64,000 nt of DNA. It comes from Deltaproteobacteria bacterium (lineage in GTDB: Bacteria; Myxococcota; XYA12-FULL-58-9). The notes beneath the pieces were generated by a model, which saw only the letters and a list, made by a program, of their open reading frames with translations, did no database searches and was not told where the DNA came from. This document shows, one piece after another, positions 1-9,071 of the stretch (its first letter is position 1; each line of letters opens with the position of its first letter). The position numbers and the translations under genes were made by a program. The stretch lies in NCBI GenBank assembly GCA_016218825.1, contig JACRCV010000121.1, positions 1 to 64,000 of the forward strand, given 5' to 3'.

Positions 1-1446
1 GCCCGCGACGACGGCGGCGTTGTTTCGCACCTGGAGGTACGTCAGGTAGAAGTCGCCGGCGGGCAGCGTGAGGATCTCGTTGCTCCCGACATCGAGCCCA
101 CCGTCGACGAAGGACGATGCGACCCCAGGGTCGGCGAGCAGAAGCGAGTTGTCGTTCGACACCGCCATGGTCGCCATGACGCCGGGCAGATCATAGCCGC
201 AATCGCACGGCGTCGCCGCGTCCTTGAGGGCCACGACGGTCCCGTTGACGGACGAGTTGCCGCTCGTGCTCGTGGCCAGCGCCACGTAGGCGTTTCCAGC
301 GACCCTGGAGTTGCTCACGAGCGACAGGTTACCGCCCGCGACGACCGCGCCGCCGAGCCAGACGTCGTTGCTCAGCAGGACGTTGCCGGCGGCACCCACG
401 TGCCCGCCTCGCGCCACGGCGCCGCCGTACTGCTCGACGCTCGCGACCGTCGCGTTGTCTTGCAGGGTGACGTTGGCGTTGGCGCAGATGGCGAGGCTCG
501 AAGGCGGGGTCGCGAGGAGGTCGCCGGCCATCAGGGCGCTGAGCTGCAGTAGGGCCTCGAGGAAGGCCGCGGGCAGCGCGCCGCTGCCCTCGTTGGCTTT
601 CACGGTGAGATAGAGAGATCGATAGGCGCCCCTCGCCGCGGCGAGGTTTCCGGCGGTGACGAGCGTGCACGCCTGGGACACGTCGTCGTTGATCGTTGCG
701 GCGAGCGTGGCGTCCGTCACCGCGCCGAGGTTCTGGTCCACGAGCTCGCGCAAGATAGTGCAGGCGAGCTCCTGGCAGGGCTTGTAGCCGGCGTACTCGC
801 CGCACTGCTCCAGCTGATCGGGGATGCCGTCGTTGTCGTCGTCGGGGTCGCAGGCGTCGCCGAGCATGTCGCTGTCGGTGTTCGACTGGGTCGGGTTCGG
901 GTCGTAGGGGCAGTTGTCGACGAGGTCGGGCGCGCCGTCGGTGTCGGTGTCGCACGCGCGTGCAATGCAATCCTCGAGCCCCCGTCTCGCGAGTGTGCGC
1001 AGAGTCTGGAAGCCTGCCGCGACCGATGGCCGTGACTGTTGCTCCTGCCAACGCGCTTGGACCTGCGCGACGTAGGTCGGCGCGAGGAACTTGAACCAAC
1101 TCTGGACCAGGTCGGTTAGCGCCGCCCGATCGGCGTCAGTCACCCGGTTGTCGCCGTCGATGTCGAGAGTCCGATCTGTGCTGCCGGAGGCGGCGGCGCG
1201 AGAGACGCGGGCAAGATCGAAGCTCAGCCGCTCCGAAAGGGGCGTGCGGGCGAATTCGAGCAGCGCCTCTTCCTTGGCGATCTGTGACAGGCGCGGGTCC
1301 GCAAGCGCTCGCATGACCTCGGGGTCACGATCGAAGGGTGTATCGAAATAGCGCTCGTACTGGCCGCGAAGCGACACCGCGGCGGCGCGCGCCGTTGTCG
1401 CCGAGGAGGCGGCGACCAACAAACCGATGCAGATGCAGGTCTTCAT
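1..1446 (-). CDS. Secreted protein with EF-hand and thrombospondin type 3 repeats (3' end outside window)
   Basis: The frame stays open from an ATG at 1446 to the window edge, giving 482 codons with the C-terminus missing. Residues 1-22 form a signal peptide rich in Ala and Ile. A calcium-loop sequence DIDGDNRVTDAD lies near residues 95-106, as in dockerin/EF-hand loops. Residues 165-215 are Asp-rich with paired Cys (DTDTDGAPD, DNCP, DPDDDNDGIPD), typical of thrombospondin type 3 calcium-binding repeats. The remainder from about residue 300 is an Asn/Val/Gly-rich run of short beta-strand-like repeats, suggesting a solenoid. Its ATG overlaps the stop of the upstream lipoprotein gene by four bases, so translation is probably coupled. 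A calcium-stabilised extracellular or surface role is inferred; no enzymatic motif is visible. Confidence 0.8.
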   Translation of the reverse strand, partial: MKTCICIGLLVAASSATTARAAAVSLRGQYERYFDTPFDRDPEVMRALADPRLSQIAKEEALLEFARTPLSERLSFDLARVSRAAASGSTDRTLDIDGDNRVTDADRAALTDLVQSWFKFLAPTYVAQVQARWQEQQSRPSVAAGFQTLRTLARRGLEDCIARACDTDTDGAPDLVDNCPYDPNPTQSNTDSDMLGDACDPDDDNDGIPDQLEQCGEYAGYKPCQELACTILRELVDQNLGAVTDATLAATINDDVSQACTLVTAGNLAAARGAYRSLYLTVKANEGSGALPAAFLEALLQLSALMAGDLLATPPSSLAICANANVTLQDNATVASVEQYGGAVARGGHVGAAGNVLLSNDVWLGGAVVAGGNLSLVSNSRVAGNAYVALATSTSGNSSVNGTVVALKDAATPCDCGYDLPGVMATMAVSNDNSLLLADPGVASSFVDGGLDVGSNEILTLPAGDFYLTYLQVRNNAAVVAG

Positions 1447-2336
1447 GGCGTCCCTCCCACGGCGGCGTCGTGCGCCTTGACGGCGTTGTAGCCCGAGCAC
1501 TCGAGCCAGGTAGTGCAGTCCGACATGACACAACCAACCCAACCATACGGTTGACCCAGCACAGACGTACGTTCGACCTGCCACACGAATTCCGGGGTCA
1601 CCTCGACACCCAAGCATTGAGCATCGAAGTCGACTGCTGCGTTGTCGACCACCAACGAAGTCTCACCGATTCCGCTCGCATACCGACACCAAGCGATTGA
1701 GGCGCAGGTGGGTGGGGGCGGGTTGTCGGCGGCACACGCTTTGAGGGCGTCGGCCTGGGCAGCTGCTTCAGCGACCAGCGAGGCATCAGGGCACCGCCTG
1801 CACTCTGCCACACATGTCTTCGCGACGTTCTCTGGGAGGTAGGAGTCGGGTATCTCGCCTCGGATATCGCGGTACGCCTCAGCGCGGCAATTGTAATAGG
1901 CTTCGCACTCGGCTCGACAGTCCGACATGTACGGGAAGTCGTACGGGGCCACGTCGGGCGGCATGCAAGCCGAGTACCCGAGCTGAGTGTCCTTGCACTC
2001 GTAGCGCCGCCGGCAGTCGTCACCACTACTGCATCGAGCCAGCGCTCGAATCACGACGCCGGCTGGAGTCACCACGGCCATCATGGTGGACATCGTGTAA
2101 CTGCTCCGCCCTTCGCATGTACCCGAGACGACACAGTAGCCGCCCGGCCAATCCTGGATGCAGATGTCGCTGGCGTGGCCGTAGTCCTTCGACCAGCAGT
2201 CTTCGTCTTCCGAGCACGTGTCGCCCACGGCTGGAGTCGTGCTCCCCTGACAGGAGAGCACGCTGTCACAGCTCGCGATTCCCACGAGAAGTGGCAACAG
2301 GCCGGCGCGCACCTGCACCGAGCTGGGGCGCCTCAT
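1443..2336 (-). CDS. Cys-rich putative lipoprotein
   Basis: This 297-residue protein starts with a basic and hydrophobic leader ending in a lipobox-like GIASC (Cys near residue 23), so export and lipid attachment are likely. The mature part holds about 20 cysteines in short clusters such as CSEDEDC, CRRRYEC, CRAECEAYYNC and CVAECRRC, suggesting many disulfides. I do not recognise a named family. It is the middle gene of a three-gene leftward operon: its ATG overlaps the stop of the giant phosphoesterase gene and its stop overlaps the next ATG, both as four-base ATGA overlaps. A cell-surface role with its neighbours is inferred from this coupling only. Confidence 0.8.
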   Translation of the reverse strand: MRRPSSVQVRAGLLPLLVGIASCDSVLSCQGSTTPAVGDTCSEDEDCWSKDYGHASDICIQDWPGGYCVVSGTCEGRSSYTMSTMMAVVTPAGVVIRALARCSSGDDCRRRYECKDTQLGYSACMPPDVAPYDFPYMSDCRAECEAYYNCRAEAYRDIRGEIPDSYLPENVAKTCVAECRRCPDASLVAEAAAQADALKACAADNPPPPTCASIAWCRYASGIGETSLVVDNAAVDFDAQCLGVEVTPEFVWQVERTSVLGQPYGWVGCVMSDCTTWLECSGYNAVKAHDAAVGGTP

Positions 2337-5300
2337 GGCAGGACCTCACAGAGAGCGTCCAGCTCCGGTATGAACGTCTCCACGGCCCATGGGTCCGTCG
2401 TGCCGGGTGCTGTCCGGTTGCGCACGACGTAGCGCTTGACGCGATTGCACACGTCGCCCACGCAGGAGCATTCGGTGCAGCTCGTTTCGAGTGGGAAGTC
2501 GTGAAGCGGGTCGTCCAGGTCACCCGCGAAGCGCTCCATCGGGAAGGTATCCCCGATTGTGCCACACGGTGTAAGGAACGCTCGGCCAGGCTGTGACGGA
2601 AATCGGGTCCGGTCATCCAGGCCCGGCAACAGCCCTTCGAGCCCGACTGCGTAGGAATTCAGCGCAAACGGTTCGAGTGTCTTGTCACCGAGTGCCTCTT
2701 GGAATCGCCTCGGGTCAAGCAGGTCCGGCCAACAATCCCGCGCCGGATCGAAGACGGCCGCCGGGTCGCCGTTCCACCCCTGCGCGGGGAAGACCTCCTT
2801 CTCGACGACCCAACACCCGGTCACGTAGCCCCTGGGCATGTAGTTGACGTTTGGGTCACCGGACTCGCTCTCGTCGACCCCGGTCCCGATGTCCACGCGT
2901 CGGGCCACCACGCGCTCGGGCGTGACCGTGTAGTGCATGAAACCGTCGTCCATCACGCAGGCGCCGTTGGCGAACCCGTAGTCACCCTTGCAGGTGCCGG
3001 AGAACTGACTCCACTCCGGCGCGTAGGACCGCCCGCTCGCGGGGATGCTGCCCCCGTCGGCGGCGCGCACCTTGTTGTTCGCGTGCTCTCCGGAGTGCCC
3101 GGAAACGAGGATGTCGATGCCGCCGGATGGATCGCGGGACCCGGGATAGATCTCAGCACCGAGTCCCAACAGTCCGCAGAACTCCGGCCGGCTGTAACAG
3201 TCGTTCTGGAACTGGTTGTGCATCATGCCGAAAACCCAGGGACTTCGCGCCGCGAGCGAAGGCAGCGTGTCTCGGATCCAGCGCCACTGACCCGGGGCCT
3301 CGTAGGTGGGCTCGAGGCAGGTCTTCTGAAGCCAGCTGAAGCCCAGCTCTCGAACATCCGTCCGGTCCTCGGGGTAGTCGAACGCCGCAACCGAGACCTG
3401 GCCGTGGCTGAAGCCATAGAACTGGCTGCTGTACGACGGATTGCAGAGATAGGCGTGATACCTCGGGTCGTGGGTTGGCATCGTGAAGACGTTGAAGAAC
3501 TTCTCTGAATTCATGTCGTAGCCGGGCTTGTCGAGCCCGATGTCGTGGTTTCCGTGGATCGGAAAGAACGGCACCCCGGCCATTACCGGCGCGAAGAACG
3601 GAAACACGCGGCCATAGTACGTCCACACATCGTTGTAGCTGTCGCTGATGTCTCCGGCGCCGAGAACGAAGTCGACGGCGCCGCGGTAGAAGTAGTGCTG
3701 CAGCGTGTTCGCGACCCGCCACTGGTTGAGCTTGTGCTTGTGCGCGCTCGTCGGGATGTCGCTGTCGCACTTGAACCCGATCCAATCCCCGTCATGTTGG
3801 TGCTGGCTGCACCACGCGACGTCGCTGACGACCGCGAACTGGGTCGCACTCTGCCGGCGGGTCTGCGGCCGATCCGGCGTTCGGAAGTATGCGTCCGCGC
3901 TCGCCACCGTCTCCCAGTCCGACCAGTCGCCCGACGTCCCCTCGGTGCAGTACACCTGGTACGCATGGATCTGACCGGGCTCGAGGGGCCCCGGGAGGTC
4001 GGCAACGAACGCCGCATGAGTGTTGAGGTTCCACTCGTAGCGGCGCGCGGTCCCGGCAGTCAGGCCTTCGATGTCGAGAGACGAGGTCGGATCCGGGAAG
4101 TACGCGTCGCGGCTGGTCGGCATCGTTGCGTAGCCGGCGGCTACGGTGTGCGCCATGGCGTAACATTGCGGTCGCGCATGCGACCACCAGAGGATCCGCG
4201 TCTGCAGCTCACCACCATCGTCCCACCAGCTGTAGACGCTCGCTCCGAGGTTGTGATGGCGGGTGTTGTCCAGCACGTCGGTGAGGTGCGCGCCTTCTAT
4301 CTGCGCGTCCTCATCGTCACCAAACGGCGGCATGCACCTGTCGCAACGTTCGCCGTGCTCGCCTAGATAGATCACGTCGCGAGGGACTCGTGACACCGCG
4401 AAAGGATTCGCCGGCGGCGCATCCGGCGCCAGCGGCTCAGAGTCCGTGCTCAGCTCGATCGTAATGTTGGCCGTCGCCAAGATCTGATCCATGGGACCGC
4501 CCCACGGCGTGGGCGTGAACGAGGCTGTTGCCCATCCCGGGATCTCGACGACCAGCTCGGACGGCACGGTTCTGGAGACGACCGTGGCACCCGCCACAAT
4601 GCCTCCTCGGATCACCCGCGCTCGCGTGTCCGTGAAGAGGTTGTCTCCCACGACCGTGACGTACTGTGGCCCGATAGCCGCCGTGTTTGGCCGCGCTCGT
4701 AGGGCGTTCGGCGTGACTGTTGTAACGCCTGGGCTCGGATACTGGGGCCACACCGGCAGCGCATGACTCCAGGCGCGCGACCCCCCGTACGCTGCCCGCA
4801 CCACGACCATGCCGTCGAACAGGTCGAGCAGCCGGACGCCCCCGTGGCGGGTGCACTCCGCCTGCTCGTTCGCGACCCCGTAGATCCGAATCATCTCGAA
4901 CACCTGAGAGTCTCCGGTGTGGAAGCTCTTCACCAGCAATTGCATCCCTGACTCGGGGTCCGTGACGTTCACGAGGAGCTTCACGGGATCGTTCGTCGTG
5001 TCGGCGTCGAACTGCCACTCCTCGGAAAGCAGTCGGATGTCGCGGACCATCTCGATCGCCGGCACCCGAGGCGCAGCCTCGAAGATCAGCTGGTGCCGCG
5101 CCCACGTCTCGTGGTTGTTTGACGCAAAGTTGTCGGCCAGGAAGTACAGCACCGACCCCGCGCCGTAGGAGTCGTCGAACAGCAGCTCCGGCACCGCGAC
5201 CGTCAGGTGCTCCTCGTCGGCGTCAATCGAGAAATTGGTCATCTCGAAGACCTCGGGCACACCGCCCGCCGCGTGCGCGGCCTCGAACGCGACCCGCGTC

Positions 5301-7879
5301 ACGCCTGGATAGAAGTACCCGCCGGTCACGGTCATCGTCAGCGCCTTGTTCGCGCTCGGTAGCCCCGCAGGGTCCGTCTGCACTATCGCCGGCTGCGCTC
5401 GCCTCACAGGAACCACCCGGCTCGTGGACGCCGTCGCACCGGTCGACAGATCTGTGTTGGTCAACGTGAGCGTCACCGACCCCACGTCCGGCAGCACACC
5501 GCCGTCCACCCGGATACCGATGCGCGTCAGGCCACCCGCGGTGTCGTCGCGCCAGGCGACCGCGAGCGGGATCCCCCCGAGGTCCACACCCGTCCCTTCC
5601 GCCAGGCCGCTACCGGTCACGACCAGATCTACCGGCGACTGATACTGTGAGTGACGTGGCAGGCTCGAGGGAGCCACGGTCTGGATGACCGGAGGCGACA
5701 GAGCCACCGTCACCGGTTGCGCGGTCGCGCGCGCGAAGGAGCTGTAGGTCAGATCTTCCACCTCCACCACCGGGGCGTAGGTGCCCGCCGACCGATACCT
5801 GACGCCGGCCAGTCCCGCGGTGGAGCCGAACGCAGTGTCCCAGACGCCATCACCGTCGGTATCGAACCGAAAGCGCAGCTCCTGAGCGACGGCACGCGAC
5901 CGAGACTGAGACGCGTCGAGCTTGAACGACGTGTCGACCGTCCCGCTGCCCGGATCGACCACCAGCGCCGGCACCGGCGCCGGGGGCACGTTCACGCACT
6001 CGGCAATCGGTACCTTGTTGCAGCTACAAGGGCCCGGCTCCGCGGAGGTGGCCCAGCCACTCTTCCGGCAATAGGGGTGGGAATCGACGGCGTCGCCCCG
6101 GTTCGTGTCCACTCCGGCTACAAACAGCGGCCCGGCGACGAAGTCACCCGCCGGAGTGAAGCCGCGCCCCCACCAGTTGCCCAGGCCGTATCGTGACAGC
6201 TCCAGCGGTCCGGACTCCGAGATCCACTCGTACGCCGAGAACACCAGGTCGTTGTCATAGAGGTCACTCCACCAAGCCGCCGGCCGTTCCTCGAGCGGCA
6301 GGCTGGTCCAATCGCCCTTCACCAGCACGCCGCCTCGCGAGAGCCCGGTGAGCTCGGTCTCCTGCACGGTGAGCCACCGACCCGGCGCGTCCCGATACGA
6401 CATCACGATGCCGTACGCGTCACCGGTTAGGTTACTGTCTTTGACCAGGCAGGCCTCCGATGAGTCGATCCAGATGTTCGCCGACGCGAACCTCGGGTCA
6501 CTCGGCGGGCTCACATTCAACGCCGACCCGCCAATCCCGATCTCGCGGCTCTGGACGATCAGCACCGCCACCCGGTTGGCCTTGTTGATCGGCGTGCCGG
6601 CGGCATCAAGATTGTCCAACCGCATCTGGTAGGCGCCGCGAAGCTCGATCGCGCCGTCGGTCGAGAGCGACGTCACCTGCCCGCCTGGCCGACCCGCGGC
6701 GGTGTCGGCGAGAGCCAGCCCGAACTCGAAGCCGCGGACGCTGCAGTGCTCCACGTTGGCCCGCGTAGGGCCGGTCCAGGTGATGCCTACGGCCGATTCG
6801 GGGGAGAACGGGCCGCGAACTTCGTAGCCCTGGCAGTTGAGCGTGATGCCGTCTGTGAGCTCGATCGCCTCGCCGACGTTGGCGTCGAGGTAGCAGGTGC
6901 TGCCGGCGAAGTGAGCCGGCGGCGTCTCCGTGGGGATCTGGCACCCGCCGTTCGTCAACTCTCCCCCCTTGCACGAGCATGCGTCCCGGATCACGCGGGT
7001 GGAGGGCCGCCGGTGAAGGTAGAAGTGGGTCGCACCCTCTGGAGAAAACGAAACCGTGCCCGAAGATCCAACCTCGACGACCTGCGCCTCTCGGTCGAAG
7101 TCGTCACGGTATAGGAACCAGCGCTCGCCTTGCGCCAATCCGTCGAGCCACACGTCTCCTCGTGGCGGCGCGCCGGCGGCCAGGTGCAGCCGCGAATCAG
7201 CAGTGCGGAACCAGAGGCCACTCGATCCGGCAGCAGTCGCTCGGATCCCTCCATGCTCAACCACGTCACCGTCCACCTCGGCGAACGGCGCCTCGACCTG
7301 CCCGACTCCGAACGGTGAGAGGTGCCGCGTCATCGCCCACGTGCCGGAGCTATCCTGCTGCGAGCCAGAGACGGGGCCGAACTGGCCGCCGACCCGGGTC
7401 ATGATGACGTCCTGTCCCCGCTTCGACCGGCTTCGATAAGCGACATGCACCCGCACCGGCCGCAAGAAGCGAAACCCCGTCGGCCCGATCTCGAACCACG
7501 GCCCCGAGAACCCCTCGACCTCCGGCGTCGGCATCCGACTCAACGTCAAGCCGACGACTTCACCCACCGCGCCCGGCGGCACGCTCAGCGTCAACTCGCC
7601 AAGCTGGAACTCGCCACCCTCGGGCCCCACCCGCACCGACGAAGTGTCGCCGAAACCCGGCACGCTCAGGGCTGCGTCCCGACACCCACTCCCCGCGAGA
7701 CCCACCAAGAGCGAGAGCAGAAGCGAGCTGAGCGCCCAGCGCCCGATACCGCGGCGCAAACACTCGGCGCGCCTGGCGAGGACCGCAGGCGGATGCGGCC
7801 GAGAAGCCGCGCACAGCGGCCAACGCGCGCCGGTTGAAATGTAGGCAGGTTCCGCGAGCACGGCGGCGCCGAGGACCAC
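2333..7879 (-). CDS. Giant mosaic lipoprotein with beta-helix, PKD, IPT/TIG and calcineurin-like phosphoesterase domains
   Basis: Up to 1,848 residues. A lipobox LAGSGC ends near residue 66 of the longest frame, which opens with GTG and has no clear ribosome site. A TTG around 7759 (residue 41) would give a normal-length lipoprotein leader, so the start is uncertain. Reading on: a ZU5-like segment (about 75-150), a right-handed beta-helix-like region (about 310-560), a PKD-like domain (about 640-730), IPT/TIG-like repeats (about 735-1150), then a metallophosphoesterase domain (about 1340-1680). Visible metal-site motifs are GDISD near 1406, GNHD near 1443, MMHN near 1552 and GHSGEH near 1595. 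The first motif reads SDVAW instead of the usual DxH. Probably a surface phosphatase or phosphodiesterase; the substrate is unknown. First gene of a coupled three-gene operon. Confidence 0.8.
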   Translation of the reverse strand: MVLGAAVLAEPAYISTGARWPLCAASRPHPPAVLARRAECLRRGIGRWALSSLLLSLLVGLAGSGCRDAALSVPGFGDTSSVRVGPEGGEFQLGELTLSVPPGAVGEVVGLTLSRMPTPEVEGFSGPWFEIGPTGFRFLRPVRVHVAYRSRSKRGQDVIMTRVGGQFGPVSGSQQDSSGTWAMTRHLSPFGVGQVEAPFAEVDGDVVEHGGIRATAAGSSGLWFRTADSRLHLAAGAPPRGDVWLDGLAQGERWFLYRDDFDREAQVVEVGSSGTVSFSPEGATHFYLHRRPSTRVIRDACSCKGGELTNGGCQIPTETPPAHFAGSTCYLDANVGEAIELTDGITLNCQGYEVRGPFSPESAVGITWTGPTRANVEHCSVRGFEFGLALADTAAGRPGGQVTSLSTDGAIELRGAYQMRLDNLDAAGTPINKANRVAVLIVQSREIGIGGSALNVSPPSDPRFASANIWIDSSEACLVKDSNLTGDAYGIVMSYRDAPGRWLTVQETELTGLSRGGVLVKGDWTSLPLEERPAAWWSDLYDNDLVFSAYEWISESGPLELSRYGLGNWWGRGFTPAGDFVAGPLFVAGVDTNRGDAVDSHPYCRKSGWATSAEPGPCSCNKVPIAECVNVPPAPVPALVVDPGSGTVDTSFKLDASQSRSRAVAQELRFRFDTDGDGVWDTAFGSTAGLAGVRYRSAGTYAPVVEVEDLTYSSFARATAQPVTVALSPPVIQTVAPSSLPRHSQYQSPVDLVVTGSGLAEGTGVDLGGIPLAVAWRDDTAGGLTRIGIRVDGGVLPDVGSVTLTLTNTDLSTGATASTSRVVPVRRAQPAIVQTDPAGLPSANKALTMTVTGGYFYPGVTRVAFEAAHAAGGVPEVFEMTNFSIDADEEHLTVAVPELLFDDSYGAGSVLYFLADNFASNNHETWARHQLIFEAAPRVPAIEMVRDIRLLSEEWQFDADTTNDPVKLLVNVTDPESGMQLLVKSFHTGDSQVFEMIRIYGVANEQAECTRHGGVRLLDLFDGMVVVRAAYGGSRAWSHALPVWPQYPSPGVTTVTPNALRARPNTAAIGPQYVTVVGDNLFTDTRARVIRGGIVAGATVVSRTVPSELVVEIPGWATASFTPTPWGGPMDQILATANITIELSTDSEPLAPDAPPANPFAVSRVPRDVIYLGEHGERCDRCMPPFGDDEDAQIEGAHLTDVLDNTRHHNLGASVYSWWDDGGELQTRILWWSHARPQCYAMAHTVAAGYATMPTSRDAYFPDPTSSLDIEGLTAGTARRYEWNLNTHAAFVADLPGPLEPGQIHAYQVYCTEGTSGDWSDWETVASADAYFRTPDRPQTRRQSATQFAVVSDVAWCSQHQHDGDWIGFKCDSDIPTSAHKHKLNQWRVANTLQHYFYRGAVDFVLGAGDISDSYNDVWTYYGRVFPFFAPVMAGVPFFPIHGNHDIGLDKPGYDMNSEKFFNVFTMPTHDPRYHAYLCNPSYSSQFYGFSHGQVSVAAFDYPEDRTDVRELGFSWLQKTCLEPTYEAPGQWRWIRDTLPSLAARSPWVFGMMHNQFQNDCYSRPEFCGLLGLGAEIYPGSRDPSGGIDILVSGHSGEHANNKVRAADGGSIPASGRSYAPEWSQFSGTCKGDYGFANGACVMDDGFMHYTVTPERVVARRVDIGTGVDESESGDPNVNYMPRGYVTGCWVVEKEVFPAQGWNGDPAAVFDPARDCWPDLLDPRRFQEALGDKTLEPFALNSYAVGLEGLLPGLDDRTRFPSQPGRAFLTPCGTIGDTFPMERFAGDLDDPLHDFPLETSCTECSCVGDVCNRVKRYVVRNRTAPGTTDPWAVETFIPELDALCEVLP

Positions 7880-7950
7880 AGACAGGCGACTCTGACGAGG
7901 TCATCGTGCACCCCCGGGGTCGCTTGACTGCCGCTCGGCGCTGAGGTTTG

Positions 7951-7990
7951 CCCGGTTGCCCGGTTGCCCGGTTGCCCGGTTGCCCGGTTG
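7951..7990. repeat. 8-bp tandem repeat, five perfect copies
   Basis: Five exact copies of CCCGGTTG lie head to tail, 72-111 bases upstream of the leftmost-reading GTG of the giant phosphoesterase gene. The unit is not a multiple of three. Such perfect short repeats are prone to slipped-strand copy-number change, so this tract could vary between strains and alter spacing in the upstream control region. That effect is inference. Confidence 0.9.
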
Positions 7991-8261
7991 CCAGAGCTGC
8001 CGCTATCGACCGACTGCAACATGCGTCCTCCCCGATGCTGCGAGTTGAGCTGCGAGTCCTGCCTGCCCGCTCTGAAACCTCCGAAGCCGCTCACGTCACG
8101 AAAGCGAACGCGCAAAGCAACAGTGATTGTGCCACACGACAATTGGTGATCGCCGCAGAAAATCACCCGCCGCACCAAAACTACCCGCGCCCGCGCGTGT
8201 CCTCAAACGGAGTACACCGAGCGATTCGGTTCTTGACTTCGACTCCGCCCGTTCGCCACCG

Positions 8262-8362
8262 CCCACCCGGGGCGGGGGCGCCCGGCCGGCGCTGAGACAC
8301 TTTGCGGGGGGTGGGGTGGGGAGCGACCGCGGCTGCGAAGCGGCCGCGGCGCGGGAATCAAA
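8262..8362 (+). repeat. Dispersed palindromic 3'-end element, copy A
   Basis: A GC-rich block contains an inverted repeat near 8264-8279, a G-rich stretch GGGTGGGGAGCG, then a hairpin with arms CCGCGGC (8327-8333) and GCCGCGG (8343-8349), and ends in GCGCGGGAATCA (8349-8360). The same order of parts, inverted, occurs at 53903-53980. It lies 38 bases beyond the stop codon of gltH. On the leftward transcript it reads TGATTCCCGCGC, hairpin, then a C-rich tail. A role as terminator or REP-like element is inferred. Confidence 0.65.
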
Positions 8363-8397
8363 AGCAGAGCGCGGTGACTGGACGAACGGCGTCGAGG

Positions 8398-9066
8398 CTA
8401 GAACGTGTACTTCACCTGCGGCGCCAGGCCGACGAACACCCGCAGCGGGCTCACCGGCGCGAAGACCGACAGCTCGACGCCCACCGAGAAGTGGCGCACG
8501 TGCACGTAGTACTCCACGCCGACGCCGCCCATCGCCGCGACGCCCTTGTCGGCCTTCTCGACTTCGTTCTTGGCGCTCGCGTAGGCCACCCCAGCCGACA
8601 CCAGCACCTTGAGGCGATCGCCCACGTCGATGGCGCCACGCGCGCCGAGGCCGCCGAACAACACCCCGAGGTCGCGGACCTTGTCGGTGCGCGTCCCCGA
8701 CACCAAGGTCGCGCCGCCCACCGCCTCGATCGCCAAGAACGGCGTCAGGTCGTAACCGGCCGCGAGGTGCACCAGGCTCCCCGGCCCGAGCCCCTCGCTG
8801 CCGCCCGCGAGCGGAAACGCCGGGTCCGGTTTGAAGGGGGCGTTCTTCACCATGTAGCCGCCGCCGACCCGACCCTCGACGTAGAGCCCGCGCACCACCG
8901 CCAGCATCGCCGCCGGCGGTTCCTCGGGTTTCGCCGGCGCCTCAACCGCAGGGGGCGCCGTCGTCGCGGCCGCGGCCGCAGCGGGCGACGCCTTGAGCTC
9001 CTCGGCGGCCCCGACCGCCGGCAGCGACACGACCAGCAGCAGAACACCCACATACCATCGTTTCAT
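8398..9066 (-). CDS. gltH: GltH/NfsH-like outer-membrane beta-barrel protein
   Basis: The start chosen is the ATG at 9066, giving 222 residues with a clear signal peptide ending near VGAAEE. The frame runs further upstream but would overlap gltG. An Ala/Pro-rich stretch (about 25-50) is followed by alternating hydrophobic and polar strands, many ending in aromatic residues, up to a C-terminal KYTF. This is the pattern of a small outer-membrane barrel. It is the last gene of the eight-gene cluster and sits 5 bases after gltG. In Myxococcus xanthus the gene after the FHA/TonB gene gltG in the gliding (Glt) and spore-coat (Nfs) loci is likewise a small outer-membrane protein. The H assignment rests on position plus protein type. 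Confidence 0.7.
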   Translation of the reverse strand: MKRWYVGVLLLVVSLPAVGAAEELKASPAAAAAATTAPPAVEAPAKPEEPPAAMLAVVRGLYVEGRVGGGYMVKNAPFKPDPAFPLAGGSEGLGPGSLVHLAAGYDLTPFLAIEAVGGATLVSGTRTDKVRDLGVLFGGLGARGAIDVGDRLKVLVSAGVAYASAKNEVEKADKGVAAMGGVGVEYYVHVRHFSVGVELSVFAPVSPLRVFVGLAPQVKYTF

Positions 9067-9071
9067 GGTCA

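Larger units (their letters stand above)
7880..8397. other. Intergenic region, 518 bases
   Basis: No convincing gene was found here. It separates the start of the giant phosphoesterase operon (leftward) from the 3' end of the glt-like cluster (also leftward). It therefore should hold the operon promoter and a terminator for the cluster. I can see five tandem copies of an 8-base unit at 7951-7990 and a palindromic GC-rich element at 8262-8362. I could not pick a convincing -35/-10 pair. Confidence 0.6.

Noticed and set aside
8107-8130. TGGCAC...TTGC on the minus strand as a sigma-54 promoter
   Set aside because: Thirteen bases separate the GG and GC, whereas sigma-54 promoters need ten.
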